Shown: piece after piece, positions 15,792 through 22,965 of the stretch | Numbering within the stretch: position 1 is the stretch's first letter | How the letters are laid out: each line of letters begins with the position of its first letter | NCBI GenBank assembly: GCA_002347405.1 | Contig: DDXB01000064.1 | Coordinates: 1 to 28,926 of the forward strand | DNA length: 28,926 bases | DNA from: Rhodocyclaceae bacterium UBA2271 | Lineage (GTDB): Bacteria; Pseudomonadota; Gammaproteobacteria; Burkholderiales; Rhodocyclaceae | Direction: 5' to 3' | Made by a program: the position numbers and the translations under genes | The notes under the pieces: generated by a model | What the model was told of the DNA's origin: nothing | The model's input: the letters and a program-made list of their open reading frames with translations, nothing else | The model's database searches: none

Positions 15792-18700
15792 ATGTCCATC
15801 CGCGTCGCCCTTCGGCATATCACCCGTTACGCCTTTGACCGGGCCGTCTCGCTCTTTCCGCACGAGGTAAGACTGCGGCCGGCGGCCCACAGCCGCACGC
15901 CCATTCACAGCTATTCGCTGCACGTCGCACCGGCCGGACATTTTCTCAATTGGCAACAGGATCCCTTCGGCAACTGGGTTGCGCGCCTGGTCTTTCCGGA
16001 AAAGGCCGCAGCGCTGGAAATCACGGTCGATCTGGTCGCCGACATGACGGTGATCAACCCCTTCGACTTTTTCATCGATGCAACTGCCGAAAATTTCCCA
16101 TTCACCTACCCGGACGGCCTGAAGCGCGAGCTGGGCCCCTATCTTGAAGTCGCCGCCGCCACCCCCCTGCTGGCCGACTGGATTTCCCGCACCCGCCAGG
16201 AACTGCTCGGCCAGGAGATGCGCACCATCGACATGCTGGTCGGCATCAACCAGCGCGTGCTGCAGGATGTCGGTTACATCGTGCGTCTCGAAGCGGGGGT
16301 GCAAACGCCGGAAGAAACCCTGGAACTGAAGCGCGGCTCCTGTCGCGATTCGGCCTGGCTGCTGGTGCAGGTCTTGCGCCACCTCGGCCTCGCGGCACGC
16401 TTCGCCTCGGGCTACCTGATCCAGTTGAAGGCCGACGTCAGAGCACTCGACGGTCCCTCCGGCACCGATCACGATTTCACCGACCTGCATGCCTGGACGG
16501 AAGTATTCATCCCCGGCGCCGGCTGGATCGGCCTCGATCCGACCTCGGGCCTGCTGGCCGGCGAAGGCCACATTCCGCTGGCCTGCACGGCACAGCCCGC
16601 CTCGGCGGCGCCGGTGATCGGCGGCACGGAGGTATGCACGACCCATTTCGATTTTTCCATGCAGGTCACGCGCATTCACGAAGACCCGCGCGTCACCCAA
16701 CCCTACACCGAAGCGCAATGGCAGGCGGTGCTCGATCTCGGCCATCAGGTGGACGCCGAACTGGCCAGGCATGACGTGCGCCTGACGATGGGCGGCGAAC
16801 CGACCTTTGTCTCGATCGACGACATGGAGGGGGCCGAGTGGAATTTCACCGCGCTTTCGGAGAAAAAGCTCGAGCTCGCCGACGCCTTGCTCAACCGCTT
16901 GCAGGGCCACTTCGCGCCCGGCGCCATGCTGCATTATGGCCAGGGCAAGTGGTATCCCGGCGAACCACTGCCGCGCTGGGCGCTGGGCTGTTACTGGCGC
17001 ACCGACGGCAAGCCCTTGTGGCAAAACCGCCAACTCCTCGTCACCACCGCCGCCGCCGGCGCGCAGACCGGCGCGGATGGCTTGCGCTTCATGCAGCGGC
17101 TCGCGCAGGAAATCGCGCTGGATGACAGCTTCATCATCCCCGCCTACGAGGACGTCACCCGCATCATCGATGCGGAACAGCGCTGGCCGGAAAATTTCGA
17201 CCCGCTCAAGTTCGACCTGAAGCAGGCCGACGAACGCCGTCGCGTGGCGAAACTGATCGAGCGCGACCTCGGCGCGCCAGCGGGTTACGTGCTGCCGCTA
17301 AAAGCCCTGCCAGCAGCGAAAAAACGCCGTCCGGCCAGTCCCACGGGGATTCCCTCCGGTCACGCCGACTTTTCGGCCCGCTTCCGCTCCAGCCCCTGGC
17401 CGCTGCGCCGCGAGCACCTCTACCTGATTCCCGGCGATTCGCCGCTCGGCCTGCGGCTGCCCTTGGCCTCGCTGCCCTGGGTGGCGCCCGCGGACCAGGA
17501 AGAAGACCTCGGCCGCGACCCCTTCGATACGCCCGGGCCCCTGCCTGATGTCGCGGCGGAGAAGCCGCCCAAAGCAAAACCCCGGGCCGCCTACGATCCC
17601 AGGGAAATCATCCACACCGCCCTGTGCGCGGAAGTGCGCGACGGCGTGCTGTGCGTCTTTCTGCCGCCCATGCCCCTGCTGGAAGATTTCGTCACCCTGC
17701 TGACAGCGATCGAAACCACCGCCGCCGCGCTCAATCTGCCCCTGCGGCTGGAAGGCTACACGCCGCCATCCGACCCGCGCCTCAAGGAATTCCGCATCAC
17801 GCCCGACCCCGGCGTGATCGAGGTCAACATCCATCCCGCCAGCAGCTGGCCGCAACTGGTCGAGAACACCTTCACGCTCTACGAGGAAGCGCGCCTGACC
17901 CGCCTTGGCGCCGAAAAGTTCATGCTCGACGGCCGCCACACCGGCACCGGCGGCGGCAACCATGTCACGCTCGGTGCGGCCACCCCCGCCGATTCGCCCT
18001 GCCTGCGCCGCCCCGACCTGCTGATGAGCCTGATCGGCTACTGGCAGAACCACCCGGCGCTTTCCTACCTGTTTTCCGGCCTGTTCATCGGCCCGACCAG
18101 CCAGGCGCCGCGGGTAGACGAGGCGCGCCACGAAAGTCTTTACGAGCTGGAGATCGCCTTCCAGCAGATGGCAGAAAAACTCAAGGCGGGCGAGGAATCG
18201 CTGCAACCCTGGCTGGTCGATCGCCTGTTGCGCAACCTGCTGGTCGATCTCTCCGGCAACACGCATCGTGCCGAGTTCTGCATCGACAAGCTGTATTCGC
18301 CCGACAGCGCCACCGGGCGGCTCGGGCTCGTCGAGTTCCGCGGCTTCGAGATGCCGCCCCATGCGCAGATGTCCCTGCTGCAGATGCTGCTGCTGCGGGC
18401 GCTGGTGGCGCGTTTCTGGCAAAAGCCCCATCAGGGCAGCCTGATGCGCTGGGACACCGAACTGCATGACCGCTTCATGTTGCCGCATTACGTGGCACAG
18501 GACCTGCACGACGTGGTGCTCGATTTACAGCGCGCCGGCTATGCTTTTGCCTTCGACTGGTTTGCGCCCTTCCTCGAATTCCGTTTTCCGCGTTACGGCA
18601 CAGTCGTCTATCACGGCATAGAAATCGAGTTGCGCCAGGCCATCGAACCCTGGCATGTGCTCGGCGAAGAAGTCGGCGCTGGCGGGACGGCGCGCTATGT

Positions 18701-19190
18701 CGATTCCTCGGTCGAGCGCCTGCAGGTCAAGGTGCGCAACATGAACGACACGCGCCACATCGTTACCTGCAATGGCCGTCCGCTGCCGCTGACCGCCACC
18801 GGCATCCGCGGCGAGTATGTCGCCGGCTTGCGCTATCGCGCCTGGTGCCCGCCCTCCGGCCTGCATCCGACCATCGGCGTGCAGGCGCCGCTGGTGTTCG
18901 ATCTGGTGGACAGCTGGAGCGGCCGCTCGATCGGCGGCTGCACTTATCACGTCGCCCATCCCGGCGGCCGCAACTACGACAGCTTCCCGGTCAACGCCAA
19001 CGAGGCCGAGGCGCGCCGCGTGGCACGCTTCTGGAATCACGGCCACACGCCCGGCCCCATGCACGTGCGCCGCGAGGGCCGCAATCCGGATTTCCCGCAG
19101 ACGCTGGACCTGCGGCGCGCGCCGGAAGCCTGGCTGGATGGAGCACCCGTCGTGGCCAGCGAAAACACGGGCAGCCAGGAGCAACCTTAG
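15792..19190 (+). CDS. Transglutaminase-like protein with C-terminal DUF2126 (COG4196)
   Basis: A 1132-residue cytoplasmic protein. Residues 1-90 are the bacterial transglutaminase N-domain. The cysteine-protease-like core follows, with triad C184 (RGSCRD), H233 (LHAWTE) and D249 (GLDPTSG). The remaining part, about 290-1110, is DUF2126, with RLTMGGEPTFVSIDDMEG, HTGTGGGNHVTLGAATPADS and GGTARYVDSSVERLQVKV, which comparative studies associate with amide-bond-forming enzymes. Residues about 514-529 are a proline- and glycine-rich patch encoded by dispersed repeat F, in a hinge before SSPWPLRREHLYLIPGDSPL. A second, inverted copy (K) coincides with a conserved segment at residues 960-967. No ribosome site is evident at the ATG. 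Part of the Anbu locus. Confidence 0.93.
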   Translation: MSIRVALRHITRYAFDRAVSLFPHEVRLRPAAHSRTPIHSYSLHVAPAGHFLNWQQDPFGNWVARLVFPEKAAALEITVDLVADMTVINPFDFFIDATAENFPFTYPDGLKRELGPYLEVAAATPLLADWISRTRQELLGQEMRTIDMLVGINQRVLQDVGYIVRLEAGVQTPEETLELKRGSCRDSAWLLVQVLRHLGLAARFASGYLIQLKADVRALDGPSGTDHDFTDLHAWTEVFIPGAGWIGLDPTSGLLAGEGHIPLACTAQPASAAPVIGGTEVCTTHFDFSMQVTRIHEDPRVTQPYTEAQWQAVLDLGHQVDAELARHDVRLTMGGEPTFVSIDDMEGAEWNFTALSEKKLELADALLNRLQGHFAPGAMLHYGQGKWYPGEPLPRWALGCYWRTDGKPLWQNRQLLVTTAAAGAQTGADGLRFMQRLAQEIALDDSFIIPAYEDVTRIIDAEQRWPENFDPLKFDLKQADERRRVAKLIERDLGAPAGYVLPLKALPAAKKRRPASPTGIPSGHADFSARFRSSPWPLRREHLYLIPGDSPLGLRLPLASLPWVAPADQEEDLGRDPFDTPGPLPDVAAEKPPKAKPRAAYDPREIIHTALCAEVRDGVLCVFLPPMPLLEDFVTLLTAIETTAAALNLPLRLEGYTPPSDPRLKEFRITPDPGVIEVNIHPASSWPQLVENTFTLYEEARLTRLGAEKFMLDGRHTGTGGGNHVTLGAATPADSPCLRRPDLLMSLIGYWQNHPALSYLFSGLFIGPTSQAPRVDEARHESLYELEIAFQQMAEKLKAGEESLQPWLVDRLLRNLLVDLSGNTHRAEFCIDKLYSPDSATGRLGLVEFRGFEMPPHAQMSLLQMLLLRALVARFWQKPHQGSLMRWDTELHDRFMLPHYVAQDLHDVVLDLQRAGYAFAFDWFAPFLEFRFPRYGTVVYHGIEIELRQAIEPWHVLGEEVGAGGTARYVDSSVERLQVKVRNMNDTRHIVTCNGRPLPLTATGIRGEYVAGLRYRAWCPPSGLHPTIGVQAPLVFDLVDSWSGRSIGGCTYHVAHPGGRNYDSFPVNANEAEARRVARFWNHGHTPGPMHVRREGRNPDFPQTLDLRRAPEAWLDGAPVVASENTGSQEQP
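17331..17376 (+). repeat. Dispersed repeat copy F, in frame in the transglutaminase-DUF2126 gene, long form
   Basis: CCGGCCAG, a 24-nt module (17339-17362, TCCCACGGGGATTCCC to GGTCA), then CGCCGACTTTTCGGC. GCCGA/TCGGC form a 5-bp hairpin. Translated PASPTGIPSGHADFS, in a different frame from copies B, C and G. Confidence 0.8.
18669..18691 (-). repeat. Dispersed repeat copy K, inverted, in the DUF2126 region
   Basis: The reverse complement is identical over 23 bases to copy B in dsbD. On the plus strand it encodes EVGAGGTA, a segment that resembles the normal family sequence, so this may be the source of the repeat, a conversion event or convergence, and not a simple insertion. Confidence 0.6.
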
Positions 19191-19212
19191 CGCACACCTG
19201 CCGCCACGCCCG

Positions 19213-19235
19213 CCAGACCTTCCCCGGTCTGGTTT
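19213..19235 (+). terminator. Probable terminator of the Anbu-transglutaminase transcript
   Basis: CCAGACC (19213-19219) pairs perfectly with GGTCTGG (19226-19232), with a 6-nt loop, followed by TTT. It starts 22 bp after the stop codon. The T-run is short. Confidence 0.5.
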
Positions 19236-19276
19236 CAGGCATTGCGGGATGACTATCCGTTACCCGCTACCCGGCG

Positions 19277-19282
19277 TAAAAT
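19277..19282 (+). promoter_or_regulatory. Candidate -10 box for the ribBA operon
   Basis: TAAAAT 42 bp before the ribBA start. No convincing -35 is visible at the normal distance. No FMN riboswitch is seen in the short leader. Confidence 0.3.
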
Positions 19283-19324
19283 GCGCGGCCCTGCGGAATC
19301 GAACCGTTCAAGAGACCTGCCTTC

Positions 19325-20422
19325 ATGACCATCAGCCCCGTCCTAGAAATCGTTGCCGACATGCGCGCCGGCCGCATGGTGATCCTCGTCGATGAGGAAG
19401 ATCGTGAAAACGAGGGCGACCTCGTCCTCGCCGCCGAACATGTGACCCCCGAAGCGATCAACTTCATGGCCAAATTCGGCCGCGGCCTGATCTGCCTGAC
19501 ACTCACCGAAAGCCGCTGCCTGCAGCTCGACCTGCCATTGATGGTGCGCGACAACAAGGCGCAGCACGGCACCGCCTTCACGATGTCGATCGAGGCGGCC
19601 GAAGGCGTCACCACCGGCATTTCTGCGCAAGATCGCTCGCGCACCGTGCAGGCCGCCGTGGCGAAGAATGCAACGCCCGCGGACATCGTCCAGCCCGGCC
19701 ACATTTTCCCGCTGATGGCGCAACGGGGCGGCGTGCTGGTGCGCGCCGGCCACACCGAAGCCGGCTGCGACCTCGCGCAGATGGCGGGCTGCGAGCCAGC
19801 CGCCGTGATCTGCGAAATCCTCAAGGACGACGGCACGATGGCGCGCCTGCCCGACCTGCTGGAATTCGCGAAAGAACATGGACTGAAGATCGGCACCATC
19901 CTCGACCTGATCCACTACCGCTCGGAAAACGAGAAGCTGGTCGAATGCGTGGCCGACAAGGAAGTCGTCTGCACCCACGGCAGTTTCCGGCTGCGCGCCT
20001 TCCGCGACCTGACCAGCAGCGACGTGCATCTGACCCTGACGCGCGGCGCGATTCGTCCAGAGCTTGAAACGTTAGTTCGCGTCCATGAACCGGTGTCGGT
20101 GCTCGACTTCCTCGACTGCAAGAGCCACCGCCATACCTTCACCGTCGATCAGGCCATGCAGGCCATCGCCCGGGCCGATTGCGGCGTGGTCGTGCTGCTG
20201 CATCGCAACGAGAGCGGTGCCGACCTGCTCGATGCCTTGCATACCGACGAAACACATCCGGCACGGAAATGGGACCCGCGCCTCTACGGCATCGGCGCGC
20301 AGATTTTGCGCGAACTCGGCGTCGGCAAGATGAAGCTGCTGGCCAGCCCGCGCAAGATGCCCAGCATGGCCGGCTTCGGCCTCGAAGTCTGCGGCTATTT
20401 ATCTCCCGAGGAAGCCCCATGA
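19325..20422 (+). CDS. ribBA: 3,4-Dihydroxy-2-butanone-4-phosphate synthase with degenerate GTP cyclohydrolase II domain
   Basis: The N-terminal RibB domain (about residues 1-205) makes the four-carbon riboflavin precursor from ribulose 5-phosphate; DEEDRENEGDLVLAAEHV, FGRGLICL and RAGHTEAGCDLAQMAGCEPA are intact. The C-terminal RibA-like half (about 210-365) keeps GTP-cyclohydrolase traits such as YGIGAQILRELGVGKMKLLA, but the zinc-ligand region with three cysteines is replaced by RVHEPVSVLDFLDCKSHRHT, which has only one Cys. It is therefore probably catalytically dead for GTP, as in other betaproteobacterial RibBA-like proteins, and a separate RibA should exist elsewhere. The stop overlaps the ribH start (ATGA). 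First gene of a tight operon. Confidence 0.93.
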   Translation: MTISPVLEIVADMRAGRMVILVDEEDRENEGDLVLAAEHVTPEAINFMAKFGRGLICLTLTESRCLQLDLPLMVRDNKAQHGTAFTMSIEAAEGVTTGISAQDRSRTVQAAVAKNATPADIVQPGHIFPLMAQRGGVLVRAGHTEAGCDLAQMAGCEPAAVICEILKDDGTMARLPDLLEFAKEHGLKIGTILDLIHYRSENEKLVECVADKEVVCTHGSFRLRAFRDLTSSDVHLTLTRGAIRPELETLVRVHEPVSVLDFLDCKSHRHTFTVDQAMQAIARADCGVVVLLHRNESGADLLDALHTDETHPARKWDPRLYGIGAQILRELGVGKMKLLASPRKMPSMAGFGLEVCGYLSPEEAP

Positions 20423-20925
20423 CCTATATCCCGAACACCTCCGCCCCCGCATCCAGTGAACGCTGCGCCGACCTGCGCGAGCTCGAGTCCGACCTGAGCG
20501 GCGCCGGGCTGACGATCGGCGTCGTCATGGCGCGCTTCAACCGCGAAGTTGGCGAGGGACTGCTGGCGGGTTGTTGCCAGGAATTGCGCCGCCTCGGCGT
20601 GGCCTCGTCCGCCATCACGCTGGTCAATGTGCCGGGTGCGCTGGAAATTCCGCTGACGCTGCAGACGATGGCGCAAAGCGGCAAGTTCAATGCGCTGGTG
20701 GCGCTGGGCTGCGTGATCCGCGGCGAGACCTACCATTTTGAAATCGTCTCGAACGAGTCGGCGCGCGGCGTCACCGATGTGCAGCTGACCACCGGCATTC
20801 CGATTGCCAACGCCGTGCTGACCGTCGAGAACGACGACCAGGCGCTGGTGCGCATGCACCAGAAGGGCATGGAAGCCGCCCAGTGCGCCGTCGAAATGGC
20901 AAATCTGCTGAAAGCGGTCAAGTGA
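20419..20925 (+). CDS. ribH: 6,7-Dimethyl-8-ribityllumazine synthase
   Basis: It condenses the RibB product with the pyrimidine intermediate to make lumazine, the substrate of RibE. The 168 residues contain VVMARFNREVGEGLL, VPGALEIPLTLQ, GCVIRGETYHFEIVSNESAR with the catalytic His, and TGIPIANAVLTVENDDQA. The start is the ATG overlapping the ribBA stop as ATGA; the open frame runs further upstream inside ribBA but has no homology there. The N-terminal 30 residues are longer than in minimal homologues. The stop overlaps the nusB GTG start (GTGA). Confidence 0.96.
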   Translation: MTYIPNTSAPASSERCADLRELESDLSGAGLTIGVVMARFNREVGEGLLAGCCQELRRLGVASSAITLVNVPGALEIPLTLQTMAQSGKFNALVALGCVIRGETYHFEIVSNESARGVTDVQLTTGIPIANAVLTVENDDQALVRMHQKGMEAAQCAVEMANLLKAVK

Positions 20926-21404
20926 GCGCAGACACCACGGACCGGGCACAGCGCAGCAAGGGCGGCAGCGGTAAATCAGCCAGCTCGCCACGCCATCGCG
21001 CACGCGAATTCGTCGTACAGGGTCTGTATCAACATCTCATCGGTGGGCAGGATGCGGCGGCCATCATCACCCAGGCCGAATCCGTCGCCGGTTTCGACCG
21101 GGTTAACCGGGAGCTTTACGACAGCCTGCTCGATGGCGTGCTGTCCGATGCCGCCGCCCTGCAGGCGCAGCTTGAGCCCCACATCGAACGTCCCTGGGCC
21201 GAGGTATCTCCGATCGAGCGCAGCATCCTGCTGATCGCCGCCTGCGAACTGAAGCATCATCCCGAAACGCCCTATCGGGTCGTCATCAACGAAGCCATCG
21301 AACTGACGAAATCTTACGGCGGCACCGATGGCCACAAGTTCGTCAATGGCGTCATCGACAAGCTGGTGCCGGAACTGCGGCCGCACGAAATCACCGCAAA
21401 GTAA
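20922..21404 (+). CDS. nusB: Transcription antitermination factor NusB
   Basis: A 160-residue all-helical RNA-binding protein that works with NusE (S10) on boxA in rRNA antitermination. It shows RHRAREFVVQGLYQHLIG at the start of the fold, VSPIERSILLIAACEL, and the C-terminal YRVVINEAIELTKSYGG with HKFVNGVIDKL. The GTG at 20922, overlapping the ribH stop as GTGA, is chosen; an ATG 39 bp earlier would lie within ribH without homology. The first 25 residues are polar and low in complexity. ribH-nusB-thiL is a widely conserved order. Confidence 0.95.
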   Translation: MSADTTDRAQRSKGGSGKSASSPRHRAREFVVQGLYQHLIGGQDAAAIITQAESVAGFDRVNRELYDSLLDGVLSDAAALQAQLEPHIERPWAEVSPIERSILLIAACELKHHPETPYRVVINEAIELTKSYGGTDGHKFVNGVIDKLVPELRPHEITAK

Positions 21405-21417
21405 CGGCAGGCGCGGC

Positions 21418-22431
21418 ATGCCCTCGGAGTTTGCCCTGATCGACCGCTATTTCCGGCGCGCCCCGCGTGACCCGGCACACACCGTGCTCGGCGTCGGCGA
21501 TGACGGCGCCATTGTGCGTCCGTCGCCTGGCTGTGAGCTGGTTGTCTCCACCGACATGCTGGTGGCCGGCACGCACTTTTTGCCCGATACCGATCCGGCA
21601 GACCTCGGCTGGAAGACATTGGCCGTCAATGTCTCCGACATGGCCGCAATGGGTGCGCAACCGCGCTGGGCGCTGCTGGCGGCCTCCCTGCCCGCAGCCA
21701 ATGAGGCATGGATCGAACAGTTTGCACAGGGTTTCTTCGCCTGCGCCGATGCTTTCGACATCGACGTCATCGGCGGTGATACAACGAAAGGACCGCGCAA
21801 CTTCTGCGTAACGATCTTCGGCGAGGTGCCGGCGGGCACCGCGCTGCTGCGCTCCGGGGCAGCGGTCGGTGACGAGATATGGGTTTCCGGCCACCCCGGC
21901 CGCGCCGCGCTGGGGCTGGCCCACCTGCAAGGCCGCGCCGAACTGGTTGAGCCAGCACTCACCGACTGCCTCGCCGCCCTGCACCGCCCGCAACCGCGCG
22001 TGGCGCTGGGGCTGGCCCTGCGCGGGCTGGCAACGGCGGCCATCGATGTTTCCGACGGCCTGCTGGCCGACCTCGGCCATATCCTGGCAGCCTCGAACGT
22101 TGCTGCGACCCTGCAACCCGCCGTCCCGCCAGCGCCGACTTTATTGCCCCCCATGAAATCACCCGAAGCGGTGACGGGGGGGAGGACGTCGACTTGGGAC
22201 GGCCCGGAGCCGACTTTTGCCAGAGACTGCTATCTCACCGGCGGCGACGATTACGAGCTTGTGTTTACGGCACCAGCGGCACGACATGCCGAAATCGCGC
22301 TACTGGCAACCAGTTTGGCGCTGCCGCTGACCCGCATCGGCATGATCGAAAGCGGCACCGGACTCAGCGTTTTTGACCCGGCCGGCCAACCGATAAATGT
22401 CGCACAACGCGGCTACGACCATTTCTCGTGA
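21418..22431 (+). CDS. thiL: Thiamine-monophosphate kinase with in-frame insert
   Basis: It phosphorylates thiamine monophosphate to the active cofactor TPP. The 337-residue protein has GVGDDGAIV near 22-30, STDMLVAGTHF, VNVSDMAAMGA, GGDTTKGP, DVSDGLLADLGHIL and TGGDDYELVFTAP, the ATP- and Mg-binding set of the family. Residues about 235-266 (PPAPT through the WDGPEPTF end) are foreign to the family and are encoded by dispersed repeat copy G; they sit in the variable loop between DLGHIL and the TGGDDYE strand, so activity may be retained. The ATG at 21418 follows the nusB stop by 13 bp. The stop codon (22429-22431) overlaps a GTG that opens the first of two minicistrons. Confidence 0.93.
   Translation: MPSEFALIDRYFRRAPRDPAHTVLGVGDDGAIVRPSPGCELVVSTDMLVAGTHFLPDTDPADLGWKTLAVNVSDMAAMGAQPRWALLAASLPAANEAWIEQFAQGFFACADAFDIDVIGGDTTKGPRNFCVTIFGEVPAGTALLRSGAAVGDEIWVSGHPGRAALGLAHLQGRAELVEPALTDCLAALHRPQPRVALGLALRGLATAAIDVSDGLLADLGHILAASNVAATLQPAVPPAPTLLPPMKSPEAVTGGRTSTWDGPEPTFARDCYLTGGDDYELVFTAPAARHAEIALLATSLALPLTRIGMIESGTGLSVFDPAGQPINVAQRGYDHFS
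22120..22218 (+). repeat. Dispersed repeat copy G, composite, in frame in thiL
   Basis: The extended core GCCGTC plus CCGCCAGCGCCGACTTT (22120-22142) is followed by a palindromic block: CCCCCC (22147-22152), TCACC-CGAAGC-GGTGA (22159-22174) and seven G (22176-22182). A second half-core GAGCCGACTTTT closes it at 22207-22218. The whole block stays in frame. Copy J at the window end begins the same way (core, then TAATG and a C-run). Confidence 0.7.
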
Positions 22432-22467
22432 TCAAACCCTCATGATCAAACCCTCATGATCAAACCC
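22426..22467 (+). repeat. Three 14-bp tandem repeats forming two coupled minicistrons
   Basis: TCGTGATCAAACCC, then TCATGATCAAACCC twice. Because 14 is not a multiple of three, each unit restarts in a new frame: GTG at 22428 (overlapping the thiL stop) and ATG at 22442 each read MIKPS and stop, each stop overlapping the next start. The third start, 22456, is pgpA. Confidence 0.85.
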
Positions 22468-22965
22468 AGAGTCCCCGCTCCGCCACTGTCCTTCCTGCTG
22501 CGCCATCCCGCCCATTTGATCGCCTGCGGTTTCGGCAGCGGCCTGTCGCCCTTCGCCCCCGGCACGGTCGGTACGCTGTTCGCTTGGGCGACCTACCCGC
22601 TGCTGCGTGGCATGTTCCCGGATGAGACGGCATTCGCCGTGCTGCTGCTGCTGTGTTTCGCCGTCGGCGTCACGGCATGCCACATCACCGGCCGCGCGCT
22701 CGGCGTAACCGACCACGGCAGCATCGTCTGGGACGAGATCGTGCCGTTCTGGGCGGTGCTGATGCTGACGCCGACGGAGTGGTACTGGCAACTGGCGGCA
22801 TTTCTGTGGTTCCGCTTCTACGACATCGTCAAGCCGTCGCCAGCCGATTATTTCGACACCAAGGTCAAGAACGGCTTCGGCGTGATGATGGACGATGTCA
22901 TCGCCGCCGCTTACACGGTGCTGACCCTGGCGGTATTCAAAGTCGTGATCGACCGGGTGACATGA
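22456..22965 (+). CDS. pgpA: Phosphatidylglycerophosphatase A
   Basis: An inner-membrane lipid phosphatase that makes phosphatidylglycerol from its 3-phosphate. The 169-residue protein has ACGFGSGLSPFAPGTVGTLF near the N-terminus, VWDEIVPFWAVLML, FRFYDIVKPSPADYFD and VKNGFGVMMDDVIAA, the acidic active-site motifs of PgpA, with several hydrophobic segments. Its start lies in the third unit of a 14-bp tandem repeat, so ribosomes leaving thiL would have to pass two five-codon minicistrons to reach it. The stop overlaps the pncC start (ATGA). Confidence 0.94.
   Translation: MIKPRVPAPPLSFLLRHPAHLIACGFGSGLSPFAPGTVGTLFAWATYPLLRGMFPDETAFAVLLLLCFAVGVTACHITGRALGVTDHGSIVWDEIVPFWAVLMLTPTEWYWQLAAFLWFRFYDIVKPSPADYFDTKVKNGFGVMMDDVIAAAYTVLTLAVFKVVIDRVT

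Noticed and set aside
17298..18509. 403-codon minus-strand frame within the transglutaminase-DUF2126 gene
   Set aside because: Shadow of DUF2126; no homology recognised.
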